A stretch of DNA of 64,000 bases. It comes from Armigeres subalbatus (lineage: Eukaryota > Arthropoda > Insecta > Diptera > Culicidae). The DNA is taken from positions 165,808,908-165,872,907 of the forward strand of contig NC_085141.1 of the NCBI RefSeq assembly GCF_024139115.2. The letters are read 5' to 3'. A program made the translations under genes and the position numbers. The notes beneath the pieces were generated by a model, which was given only the letters and a program-made list of their open reading frames with translations, had not been told where the DNA came from and made no database searches. Shown here one piece after another: positions 21,178-30,679 of this stretch (position 1 is its first letter; each line of letters opens with the position of its first letter).

Positions 21178-21599
21178 AGTAATTTACTGTATAGGTAAAT
21201 AAAGTAGGCATATAAGATTAGATTAGGTACCTAGCGTAGTATAAATAGTGTAAGTTGCGATTGTTTTCTTCAAGTCGAGTCAAGTACAAGACACTGAAGA
21301 CGACCACACAGTTGTGGTCGAAATACGTATCTGCAAAGATAACGAAAATTAACTAGTGGAATTAAATGGACAGTACTTAATTCGTCTTAGACGATGAATT
21401 GATAACTACTTTCTGAAAAAAGTTCTGGGAAAATTATACAAACGAATGCAAATGACATTTTACAACACTGCTCTCCAAGAACTTGCTTTGATAAGATTAT
21501 GAAGGTGCCCTCAGATTTTTTAAATATTTTTTTTTTTTTTTTAAATATTATGAATGATTTTAGTTATTGAACTCTACAGCAAATGCAATTTGAAAATTT

Positions 21600-22099
21600 T
21601 GGGAGACTTGATCCTTTTTCTATGATATCTACGCAATAAATATTTTTTTCCAGCCATCGTGCTTTCAATCTGTCAAATATACAAAAAATTAGAAGCCTGA
21701 GAACAGATTTATATTTTTTTTTCGCCAAATTTTCGTATGGGTGGCTAATGGGGGATCAAGTGTCCCCATATTGAGGCAATAACTTCAAATCCAAATATCC
21801 TAAAACTTTGATGGAATGTTGACATTTTCATCAGTACAGATCATTAAGCATAGTTATAGCTTTAGGCTGTGAAAAATCGAAAGCATTTGGTAATTGTTAT
21901 GAAAAGTTGTTTAAATTTTGCGTGGCCAATAAAAAAATCTTTAGGAAGGTCAAAACATAAAAAAGGTTGTCAATCCAAAAAATAACTCACCACATAAAGG
22001 TCATTTGTCTAGAGGATCTATACTAAAAAATACGCTAGAACAAAACTACTTTAGTTCTCGATAAAACATGGGGTGATCAAGTCTCCCCACCTTCCCCTA
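21600..22099. mobile_element. Possible MITE with GGGAGACTTGATC ends
   Basis: Begins GGGAGACTTGATCC and ends with the inverse (GATCAAGTCTCCCCACCTTC then CCCTA); another GATCAAGTGTCCCC lies inside. Ends are unequal and no duplication is visible. Confidence 0.35.
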
Positions 22100-22389
22100 T
22101 ACACTTTCGATAGGTAGCTACCGTGAGAGATGTTTTTCCGTAGCTGTTACGATAATGAACTGACTCGGGGGGTTACAATCCATGATAAATTTCTTTTAAT
22201 AAGCCTCAATTGCGGGGGGCACCGGTTCTGATGATGCATTTCAACTTGTTCTACACAACTGTGCGAAAAAAAAATATGGTCTTCAACATAAAATGAGCGA
22301 GAACAAAGCGTTTTATCAACCTCCCCTCGGTGGAAGCCGCCTGTCCGAATCAGTTTTTTTCAAACTTGTTATACAAGTGCGATAGTTTT

Positions 22390-22681
22390 TAGAGATGGTC
22401 GGGTTTTCAAACCCGAAACCCGACCCGAAAAATATTTCGGGTCTGGGTCGGGTACGAGTTTAAGGAATAAAGTATTGATTTTTTTTATTCGTTTCTGGTA
22501 ATTTTAAGGCTTGTTCGCTTTTTGGGCCTATACCTTTTTGGGTGTAAAGAGAAATATTAAATATCTAGTTTGAGTTTTTCGCAAAAAAAATAGCTCGGGT
22601 CCAGCTCGGGTTTAAGACTGCAAAAATTGTCGGGTACGGGTCGGGTTCGGGTTAACAAAATGGGAAACCCGACCATCCCTA
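22390..22681. mobile_element. hAT-like MITE, 292 bp (8-bp duplication)
   Basis: Starts TAGAGATGGTCGGGTTTTCA and ends with the imperfect inverse (AAACCCGACCATCCCTA). Exact 8-bp duplication ATAGTTTT at 22382-22389 and 22682-22689. The interior is rich in CGGGT and its inverse. Eight-base duplications with TAG-type ends mark hAT elements. Confidence 0.88.
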
Positions 22682-22805
22682 ATAGTTTTGTTTTCATGGC
22701 TTGTAAATCAATAATCTGCTATATTTTTACACGATCGTGAAATTTTAAATTGATTTACATATATTTAAAATTGCAGCGTGTTTGTTTATTTTTGCGTTTA
22801 TTTTC

Positions 22806-22880
22806 TGCCGTCATACGCATATTTGTCCCATGTTTGCTGGGATTCCCTATATACATGGGACAATTATGCGTATAACGGCA
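22806..22880. mobile_element. Hairpin MITE, 75 bp
   Basis: TGCCGTCATACGCATATTTG with TCCCATG is answered by CATGGGACAATTATGCGTAT with AACGGCA, leaving a small loop. Similar in style to the hairpin at 54311-54387. Confidence 0.7.
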
Positions 22881-23076
22881 GCAAATATGTGCATCAAAAT
22901 ACGTGTATGCAGCGAATCAATATTCGAGCAACGCCTAACAATATACCCTTTGTCATCATCAGAGTTTGTTACTGAGGGGGCAGCAGCGAGTATGTCCAAG
23001 GGCTTAACGACCCCTCCCCACGGCTTCTGCGAGTTAGGGGGCCTGCATGTCAGCGGGCTCTGTTAAACCTCTACAA

Positions 23077-24087
23077 CAGTGGTTCTCAACTTTTTTCGTA
23101 AGAGGTACCCCCTCTCGAAAGTAGGCTTCCAATCCTATTGAAAAAATAATTTCGAGCCCTTTGAAGGGAAGCTCCGTTCAGCTTTTGAATCCCTTTAAAG
23201 TAGGCTTCCGCGCCTCTTGATAAGAAGCTTTTCATCCTCTTGTAGAGAGGCTTCCGAGCTTCTTGAAGGCGGTTTTCGAGCCACTTAAACGGAGGCTTCC
23301 TTTGCATCTTGAAAGGCCGCTTCTAAACCTCTTGAAAGAAGAATTCCGAGCTTCTTGAAGCGAGGATTCCGAGCCTCTTGAAAGGAGGCTTCCGAACCAC
23401 TTGAAAGTAGACTTACGAGCCTCTTGTACGCAGGCTTCCGAGCTTCTTAAAAAGAGGCTTCCGAGCCTCTTGAAAGGAGGCTTTCGAGCTGCTTGTAAGG
23501 AGGCTTCTGAGAAACTTGGGAGGAGACTTCTGAGACACTAGGAAGGAGGCTTCTAAGACACTTAGAAGGAGGCTTCTAAGACACTTTGAAGGAGGCTTCT
23601 AAGACACTAGGCTTCTGTGACACTTGGAAGGAGACTTCTAAGACACTTGGAAGGAGGCATCTGAGACACTTGGAAGGATGCTTCTGAGACACTTAGAAGG
23701 AGGCTTCCAAGCATCTTGCAGCGAATATTGTAGATTTTAATTCAGAAACATATTATATATAATTGAATATTATTTAACATTTTGTTTCAATCTGTTAGAT
23801 TGCATTGAAGATTTTGAAAATTTATTTATTCGACGTTTTGTCCTCATGATCTTTTGTCCGTGTCCCACAGCCTTTCCCATACATGGGGTAGGCAGGATTC
23901 AAAAATCTTTGATTTACTGATCGACATGTTTAATACAAAGTTTTAGAATTAAAAATTACTGAAATATTTTCAATGATGTTTACTGTAACTGTTATACATC
24001 CGCCATTACGCATTTTTGTCCGATTTACCCCCTGGAGCCAGCGAAGGTACCCCCGGGGGTACATGTACCCCAGGTTGAGAACCACTG
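23077..24087. mobile_element. hAT-like non-autonomous element carrying a minisatellite
   Basis: Starts CAGTGGTTCTCAACTTTTTT and ends in the imperfect inverse (CCCCAGGTTGAGAACCACTG). Exact 8-bp duplication CTCTACAA at 23069-23076 and 24088-24095. CAGTGGTTCTCAAC is a classic hAT terminus. It is 1,011 bp, has no transposase, and more than half of it is a 24-bp minisatellite. It split an RTE leader, and removing it with one duplication restores the leader. Confidence 0.93.
23110..23720 (+). repeat. 24-bp minisatellite GAGGCTTCCGAGCCTCTTGAAAGG
   Basis: About 25 units of roughly 24 bp, of the form GAGGCTTCCGAGCCTCTTGA then AAGG. The 3' half drifts to AGGCTTCTAAGACACTTGGA, so two sub-families follow each other. 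It lies wholly inside the hAT-like element. Confidence 0.88.
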
Positions 24088-24591
24088 CTCTACAAAAAGC
24101 TGCATGTGTCCACAAGCCGGCCCTATCAAAGTGACCGTGTGCCGCTCAAAGCGCAAGGAGTGCCAATTGGCACATCAGGATCAATGTCAGCGAGATCCTG
24201 ATTATGGCATACTGGCCACGTGTTAACGGACCTTGTCTTGGATATCGTAATATTGTGGAAGCGAGGGCTGGCAGTCTGACATTCTACTCTCTTAGTAGAG
24301 CCGGGTGACACTGAAACGGCGAGCAGGCTAATGGCTAGGCTTTCTTTCATCCCCTAAAACCGTGTAGCACGCTGTCCAATCCTGTCACCAAGCTTTGCCT
24401 GCTGGGTGGGAGTAGCCTCTGGAGTAGGAGTAGGCTCTGAACACGTAAGTGTTCACCCCTGGCATGGCCTCCCTCCAAAGATAACCATGGGATCATTAAA
24501 GGCGACTACTCCAGTAGGATTCAACGGCAGCCACAAGGGGGACCCAATTACAATGAGTGAAGCAAAAAAATAATTCTTTTGACGATGCGGC

Positions 24592-24840
24592 ATGGAGGTG
24601 GTAGACCCCTTTGCCAAGGGGAGTTTGGCGAAGTCTCCTCCCAGGGAGGCAGAGAGTGGAGTAACGGAGGCTGCAACTAACAGCACCGGAGTCTGCCCAG
24701 CAGTGACTGGGTACTGGGCACGCTCGGCGGGGATTCGGGTGGTCGCCGAGCAACTCGATGATATTGCTTTTTGCATTGAAACTTTTCGTTTCGTCACTGA
24801 AATCATTGACACTTATCTTCAGCGACTGCTTCCGCGATAG
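24592..24840 (+). pseudogene. R1-type ORF1 (gag-like) N terminus
   Basis: Starts at ATG with MEVVDPFAKGSLAKSPPREA and runs to IRVVAEQLDDIAFCIETFRF before a stop at 24838. I recognise it as the start of a mosquito R1-type ORF1, which packages element RNA. The sequence from about 24840 to 24996 looks unrelated, and the ORF1 middle resumes near 25400. Confidence 0.65.
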
Positions 24841-25009
24841 AGCATTTACACATTTTATTCACTCATACATCTATATTACTGTCAAAATGTGCATTTGACA
24901 ATTAAATTTTCAGCTAAAAGCTCTATTTTTTGACACCGGTGCACTCACACAACCAATCGACATCAGTTGTCAAAAAATCAGGAGTACCAACTTGACGACT
25001 ATCTCCTTG

Positions 25010-25343
25010 ATAAGAAAATTATTTTGAGCTTTTTAGTGGAATGTCTTCACTTGTCATAAGACGAGTTAATACAATTTAATTTCCACCATTTCTGTATTTA
25101 GTTACGGTGCTTATTTCTTGCGCACTGCGAGTAGAAATAAGCACCGTAGTAAGATAAGTACCTAGATAAATTATTATACCTACGCATAGTATAAATAGTG
25201 TAAGCTGTGATCATTTTCTTCAAGTCGAGTCAAGTACGAGACACTGAAGACGGCCTTACATTTGAGGTCGAAATACGTATCTGTCAAGATACAATTAAGT
25301 GGTGGAATTCAATGGGATTGTATTAACTCGTCTTATGACAAGG
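25010..25343. mobile_element. Penelope terminal-repeat-only insertion, inverted pair
   Basis: Exact 13-bp duplication GACTATCTCCTTG at 24997-25009 and 25344-25356. The left end is the inverse of the repeat tail (AAGACGAGTT and upstream); the right half is the direct repeat with a CGGCC..GGTCG hairpin, AATACGTATCTGTCAAGATA and ACTCGTCTTATGACAAG. Between lie a GTGCTTATTTCT..AGAAATAAGCAC inverted pair and Penelope 3' sequence. No coding remains. Confidence 0.85.
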
Positions 25344-25379
25344 GACTATCTCCTTGTCGCCGAGTCTGGCGCTGAGTGC

Positions 25380-25475
25380 TCGGCGCGGAAACCCAAAGGT
25401 GGGAATGAAATTTTTGGGGCTTATGCGCAATATCATCGAGTTCGGGAACGCAAGGCAGAACATCAGTAAGGAACT
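25380..25475 (+). pseudogene. R1-type ORF1, middle piece
   Basis: Reads LMRNIIEFGNARQNISKEL, which continues after the Penelope repeat and hAT-like insertions as a LRMLRQAVQIARQEQDALIR block at 27657. Removing both insertions with one copy of each duplication would restore continuity, so ORF1 predates them. Confidence 0.7.
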
Positions 25476-25637
25476 AAAGTCGAGTCAAGTACGAGACACT
25501 GAAGACGGCCTCACAGTTGAGGTCGAAATACGTATCTGCAAAGATAACAAAACGTAGTGGAATTAAATGGAAATTACTAAACTCGTCTTAGACGGTTGAA
25601 TACATTTCACTAAAAAGAGCTTAAAATATTCTTTCTG
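25476..25637 (+). mobile_element. Solo Penelope terminal repeat, 162 bp
   Basis: Exact 14-bp duplication ATCAGTAAGGAACT (25462-25475, 25638-25651). Starts AAAGTCGAGTCAAGTACGAG, has the CGGCCTCA-CAGT-TGAGGTCG hairpin, and ends after TTCACTAAAAAGAGCTTAAA. A complete solo repeat mobilised on its own. Confidence 0.9.
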
Positions 25638-25669
25638 ATCAGTAAGGAACTGAAACAGAACCTTCGGAT

Positions 25670-27656
25670 TGAGGTGTCCCAAAAAACACTATGTTCGAAA
25701 AGTCATGGTGCTCAAGCCTTATATGAAAGATTTTCGCATTTGGAACATTTCTGTAGAACAACCCAAAATTCTAAAAAATAATTTAAATGTTCCGACAGAG
25801 CAATTTTTGAAAAAAGCTGTTTTTCATATTTGTTGTCACATATTGCCTATATTCACCACATTTTAATCAATTTTTCAATCGTTAAATATTTTTTGAATTT
25901 TCTGTGGACCATAATGAGTATTTTACATGGTAATTCGTTTGGTATTATGCAATTATATGACACCTACAACCATTTAAATATCATAATTCATCATTTCGAT
26001 GATTTTCGCAGAACATCGCTTAGTAAACGTAAAATATTTTTTTCTCATGCTTTATCAAGTATTATTCCAAACATATTTTTTATAATGAAAGTTTTAGAGA
26101 AAACAGATTGAAAAAATAAGTTTTAGTAAACATTAAAAACCACAAAATTGGTTAATCTACAATTGTCTAATGGTTATTTCAACAATTTTGACGTTTTTGA
26201 CATCACATAAATCCGTCCGTTCAACCCAAGGCTAATACTCTACTTCTCACATGTGGTTTTGAAAAGCAGTCAGTTTAAATTATGCCATTTTTGTGATAAT
26301 ATATTATCAAAACCTTTTTTCATATATTCAACCAGTCAAAGCGACCTTAGCATACTGCAGAACAATAATGGTTTCCATAGTTACTAGTGTTTGCTGTATA
26401 TTTCATAGTTTTTTATTTAATTTGTCATATACTCTTTTTCCAAAGGTTGGTTTTTTGTTACCAGCAAAATATTTTTAAAAAAATCGGTAGTAGATTTGCC
26501 CATTACTCGCTTACTACTTACTTTATCAACTAATAAACTTTTTTAAAACAAAATTTGCAATGAAACTGGTTGGTTTTAAAATAAAGTTATGCGTTTTCAA
26601 AACTATGATATATTCACACTTTTCGGATATTGTACTTCGTTCAATTAGTAAAAGCAAATTGTGTATTTAACAAAACTGTGAACCCAGCTGGTCATTCCAA
26701 CCAAAATACGAGGACCGATTAAATTTAAACCAAGTTAATATATTCCATAACATACATTATGAAGTAAACTACCAACATGTAAGCCAAATGTAAATATGAT
26801 TAGAAGCATGCATTTGTTTTAAACGGAATTGAAAACTTTAATTCAATCTAGCGAAAATATGAATTACTTATCCCAACTACATGAGAAGTTCGCAAAATGG
26901 CGTATGTCAATGTTACGTCAAGTCAACTGGGAATGGATGACTGCAAAATTCTACAGTCCAAAAATCCATGGAAACTACCTATAGCTATAGCTTAGCATGC
27001 TTGTTAGACTGCCATAATCAGTTTTGACTGGTCAAATATTATCCTCATGAATTATGTAACTTAAGAAATCATTGAAAATAATTCAATGCATTCATGTTAC
27101 ACAAAACTTCTCCCTGGACTCACATTCTATTATTTGATGTCAAAAACGTCAAAATTGTTGAAATAACCACCACAATATTGTTGAATTTTGATAGATTAGC
27201 AAAAAATCATGGTTTTTAAGGGTTACTAAAACTTTATTATCTCAGCCCCGTTATAATACTATTTCCACGAAAACTTTCCTTATTAAAAATACTTTTCGAA
27301 TAATGGTCGAGAAAAAAATATTTTACGGACACGTTTGAAAAAAAAAATGCATTTGTGATATTTAAATGGTTTTAAAGGTCATATTTTTGCAATATTTCAA
27401 TCGTATTACCATGTACACCCATTATGGTCCACAAACAATTCAAAAAATATTTAACGATTGAATAAGTGATTAAAATGTGGCATAAATAGCCAATATATTA
27501 CAATAAGTGAAAATGTTTTTTTTCTAAAACCGCTCTGTCGGAACCTCAGACTCAGAGTTTTGGGTTGTTCTACAGAAATTCTCCAGATGTTAGAATCTTT
27601 CATTTAAGGCTTGAGCATCATGACTTTTCGAACATAGCGTTTTTTTAGACACCCTA
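25670..27656. mobile_element. hAT-like long-TIR element, 2.0 kb, no transposase
   Basis: Starts TGAGGTGTCCCAAAAAACAC and ends in the inverse (TTTTTTTAGACACCCTA), with an exact 8-bp duplication CTTCGGAT at 25662-25669 and 27657-27664. Inverted similarity is long, about 500 bp per arm (for example CAACAATTTTGACGTTTTTG near 26190 against CAAAAACGTCAAAATTGTTG near 27150). No frame exceeds about 95 codons and none has a domain. It interrupts the R1-type ORF1. Confidence 0.88.
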
Positions 27657-28383
27657 CTTCGGATGCTTCGCCAGGCTGTTCAAATCGCAAGACAAGAACA
27701 GGATGCGTTAATCAGGCGGGTGGTGGGAAGAGAGAAGACCGACAAAGGAGCCCAAACCGATGCCTTCTCCTTCCTTGGAGAAGCGACCATGGCCCAAGAG
27801 GCGATTTATTTCCTTCTGATGGCCAATGAAGAAAAGACTGTACCCAACCCGAAACGGTTCAGGCAGCAATCCAGCGAAGGAACTCAGAGCAAAGCCAAAC
27901 GACGTTCGACTATAAAGGCCAAACGTCGTCTGAACGGAACAGATCGGGGTGCAGAGGTGCCCGAAGGGCGTCGACCCGAGAAGGTGACTTCTCAGCCCAA
28001 AAAGGCGAAAGACTCCAACCAGACGCAAGTCACAGGGCCGCAAGAGGGTACCAGCCGGCCTGTGCCATCGGCACAAGGATACGAAAATCACTGGCAGCTG
28101 GTCAGTAGGGCAAGGGATCTCGACTTGCAAAGAAAGCTAAGGAGGAGGCGAGGCCTTGTAGGTGAAAACTGATAAGGCAAAGTACGCTGAAGTCCTTAAA
28201 TCGATGCAGGCGGCCGAAAACCTTTCGGCGCTGGGTCAGGACGTGCGAGGCGTCAGACGCACCAAGACCGGTGAAATTATCTTGGTTTTGAAACGCGGAG
28301 CGCAGGCTAGAGGGACTGACTACACGAAAATAACCCAACAGGTCTTGGGTGATGACGCCGAGGTGAAGTTGTTGGGGGCATAA
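27657..28383 (+). pseudogene. R1-type ORF1, middle to pre-knuckle region
   Basis: Frame 27663-28172 reads QIARQEQDALIRRVVGREKT, a basic low-complexity part (AKRRSTIKAKRRLNG) and a linker to NHWQLVSRAR. A frameshift near 28165 leads to KTDKAKYAEVLKSMQ, VRGVRRTKTGEIILVLKRGA and AEVKLLGA, a block typical of R1-clade ORF1 just before the zinc knuckles. The basic stretch would bind RNA. Confidence 0.78.
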
Positions 28384-28557
28384 GTGGCCCTCCAGTGCTA
28401 GCAATTGGACGAGGTCACGAACGCGGACGACGTCGTCTCTGCCGTCAGAGACCAGTGCAGTACAGGGGTCGAGATGACCTAAGTACGTCTAAGAGTCGGT
28501 CCCTTTGGCACGCAGGTAGCCTACCTTAGGTTACCGGTTGCGGAAGCCGAAAAGGTA

Positions 28558-28840
28558 ATGAAGCGAGGGAAGTTGAAGATCGGCTGGTCAGTATGCCCAG
28601 TGAGCAAACTCCAGCCGCCTTCAATGGAGAGGTGCTGTCGGTGCTTAGAGTTGTGGCACAAGTCCTACAACTGTAAGGGGCCAGGCCGTAGCAACCTGTG
28701 TCATCGTTACGGTGAGGAAGGGCACAAGGCGCAGAAATGCGATAAGCCACCAAAGTGCCTCATCTGCGCCAGCAAAAAGCAAGCCTGTAACCACGTTATG
28801 GGTGGTTCTTCGTGTCCCACCGTGCAAGTAACAACACAGC
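28558..28840 (+). pseudogene. R1-type ORF1 zinc knuckles
   Basis: Reads KIGWSVCPVSKLQP, then a first knuckle CCRCLELWHKSYNC (CX2CX4HX4C intact), a second one CHRYGEEGHKAQKC in which the second Cys is now Tyr, and a third cysteine block (CLICASKKQAC). Three knuckles in a row are usual for this clade. Confidence 0.85.
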
Positions 28841-29193
28841 TGAATCTGGCCGGCAGCTGCTGTGGCAGTCGGTCTCGGAGTCGAGGACCGATGTCGCCCT
28901 TCTGTCCGACCCGTACAACGTCCCTGTCGGCGATAACGGCAATTGGGTGGTGGACGAGTCTAGGATGGCGGTTATTTGCACAACGGGACGATACCCGATC
29001 CAAGAGGTGGTACACTTCTCTGCTGAGGGTGTCGCGATAGCCAAGATCAATGGTGTGTTCTATTGTAGCTGCTATGCCCCACACACCACCCACCACATTA
29101 CAACAGTTCAACCAGATGATCGATGGACTATCGTCTGACCTAGTGGGTCGTAGACCGATCGTCATAGCATGTGATTTTAACGCTTGGGCAGTG
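28812..29193 (+). pseudogene. R1-type ORF2 endonuclease, N-terminal half
   Basis: Reads DVALLSDPYNVPVGDNGNWV, then ICTTGRYPIQEVV, GVAIAKINGVFYCSCYAPHT and, after a frameshift near 29110, RRPIVIACDFNAWAV with the catalytic-loop DFN. It stops there; the downstream active-site blocks are missing. The endonuclease would nick the target to prime reverse transcription. Confidence 0.8.
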
Positions 29194-29221
29194 CAGCTAT
29201 CTTAAAAGGCTACATGCGGCT

Positions 29222-29569
29222 CAGTGTTGGTAAAAGCTCAAAATCTCAAAACTCATGAACGAGACACTGAAGACGACCTTACTGTTGAGGTCGAAATACG
29301 TATCTGTCAAGATACAAATTAAGTGGTGGAATTAAATGGGATTGTACAAACTCGTCTTATGACAAGTGAAGATATTCCACTAAAAAAACTCAAAATAATT
29401 TTCTTAACAAAATGCGTTTTTAAGCCAAAATGATTTTTTGGCAAATGAGTGAAATGATGCGTTTTAGCATAAAAAATCAAGCGAGATGCATTCCTTTAAA
29501 ATCGCAGATGATTTTGTTCGCACGTGAGGGCTCGTTGATTGAGATTTATGAGTGATTTTACCAACACTG
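29222..29569. mobile_element. MITE with CAGTGTTGGTAAAA ends, carrying a Penelope repeat
   Basis: Left end CAGTGTTGGTAAAAGCTCAA, right end the imperfect inverse (GTGATTTTACCAACACTG). The ends look hAT-like, but no clean 8-bp duplication is visible. A Penelope repeat lies inside. Confidence 0.65.
29261..29408 (+). mobile_element. Penelope terminal repeat fragment
   Basis: Starts GAGACACTGAAGACGACCTT with the stem CGACCTTA..TGAGGTCG, AATACGTATCTGTCAAGATA, then AACTCGTCTTATGACAAGTG and the TTTTCTTAACA end. 5'-truncated relative to the copy at 25476. Confidence 0.8.
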
Positions 29570-29636
29570 AGAGGCTATAAGGCTATACTTAGTATAAGAG
29601 AAAGACAAAAAGTCATACATTTTACTTACTTATGGC

Positions 29637-30346
29637 ATGGGTCCTGTACACCTCCGGTGTACGATGTCCAGCTATCGCTTTAACCTGTTGCCAGGTTAGA
29701 TTTCGGTCGACTTCTTTTATTTCTTTATTGAGGCTTCGCCGCCATTAGCCTCTGGGTCTGCCTCTGCTGCAATGTCCCGCTGGGTTCCAGTCTAATGTTT
29801 GCAACGATATTATGGATCATTCAGTAAACTGTGTTCGATCATTTAGTAGTTTGTCAATAACTCATCACAGAGGCTTAATTTCAAAACGTGTTGTATGGTG
29901 GACTTCTAGTGCGCAGGTTTTTCTACAACTCTGCCAACTTGTCGATGTTCGAATTCCACTATTGAAGGAGTTAAGGCGCTAGCGGCCGTAACTCATACTA
30001 AATGATAAGGAAATTTCAATCATTTAGTATAAGTTACTGCTATTAGCGCTATAGCTCCGTTATTAGTGTAATTCAAACAACGAACTGTTAGGCAGAGTTG
30101 TAGATAAACTTTTGCACTAGAAGTCGACCATACAGCACATTTTGAAATTTATCCTCTGGAGTGAGTTATTGGCAAACTAATAAATGATCGAACGCAAATT
30201 ACTAAATCATCGATAACATCCTTGAATGCTTGTTTACATATTTCGTTTCCGCCCCTTCGTATAGTGTGGCCGACAAAGCCCCACTTCCGATCCCGAATTT
30301 CTGTTGCTATCAGCCTCTGGTGACAACGACGATGGAGTTCATTCAA
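29637..30346 (-). mobile_element. RTE-type 3' end fragment, split by a MITE
   Basis: The pieces 29637-29801 and 30225-30346 match, on the minus strand, the 3' part of the element at 38190-41195. The peptide reads NELHRRCHQRLIATEIRDRK, WGFVGHTIRRGGNEICKQA, then the GGCGAAGCCTCAATAAAG-type end and AACCTGGCAACAGGTTAAAG. Both pieces join when the MITE and one 8-bp duplication are removed. Confidence 0.82.
29802..30224. mobile_element. 423-bp long-TIR MITE (8-bp duplication)
   Basis: Starts CAACGATATTATGGATCATT and ends in the imperfect inverse (CGATAACATCCTTG). Inverted arms of roughly 150 bp carry two ATCATTTAGTA boxes each. Flanks are AATGTTTG (29794-29801) and AATGCTTG (30225-30232), an 8-bp duplication with one change. 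Same family as 49732-50155 and 16171-16237. Confidence 0.85.
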
Positions 30347-30679
30347 ACATTCCTAAAAAAAATCTTTTTTTTACCAGAATACGTATTTTTGGAATAGAAT
30401 ATATAAAGATTTCATTTTGGCCAAAAATGTTACATATGCAGTTTTTCAAACAAACGGTTCATTTGTTTTCTATTGAAAATTTGATCAATTGGTTATTGAT
30501 CCGATCGCCTATCGGAGTTTCAAAAGGTCCCCCTTTGAAAAAAAAAAAATTAAAATAGATTTTTTAAATTGCTGCAGTGCATTCAACTTATCGCAAATAG
30601 ATGTGAAATGATGTTAAATCTATCCCGCCAAGTACTGTATTGACCTTTCCTTGTGTTTTCTCAATACATGTTACAGGAA

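Larger units (their letters stand above)
19276..21393. mobile_element. Penelope-like element, self-inverted copy
   Basis: Flanked by an exact 11-bp duplication ATGAATTGATA (19265-19275 and 21394-21404). The left part (19276-20580) is minus-oriented: terminal repeat, 3' end, GIY-YIG endonuclease, then part of the RT. At 20581 the orientation flips, and 20581-21393 repeats the endonuclease and terminal repeat in plus orientation. The result is a palindrome with arms of 859 and 813 bp around a 446-bp loop. One duplication around the whole shows it arose in one insertion event, as expected from an inverted (twin-primed) integration. Confidence 0.88.
22976..24160 (+). mobile_element. RTE-type 5' leader fragment, split by a hAT element
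   Basis: The pieces 22976-23076 and 24088-24160 match the leaders of the RTE elements at 38190 and 44340: GTCCAAGGGCTTAACGACCC, CTGTTAAACCTCTACAA, AAAAGCTGCATGTGTCCACA and GACCGTGTGCCGCTCAAAGC. No RTE coding follows; R1-type leader and ORF1 come next. Either the RTE body was deleted or the leader is shared between families. Confidence 0.65.
24161..29193 (+). mobile_element. R1-clade non-LTR retrotransposon, 5' half, multiply interrupted
   Basis: Plus-strand order: leader, ORF1 N terminus (24592), ORF1 middle, zinc knuckles (about 28630-28830), then the ORF2 endonuclease N-terminal half, stopping abruptly at DFNAWAV (about 29193). Insertions inside: a Penelope repeat (25010-25343), a second one (25476-25637) and a 2-kb hAT-like element (25670-27656). 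It lacks everything downstream of the mid-endonuclease. The minus-strand element at 7003-9808 carries almost exactly the missing part. Confidence 0.82.

Noticed and set aside
25354..26478. Several 60-90 codon frames
   Set aside because: Apart from the short R1-type ORF1 segment at 25400-25475 they lie in a Penelope repeat and in a noncoding hAT-like element.
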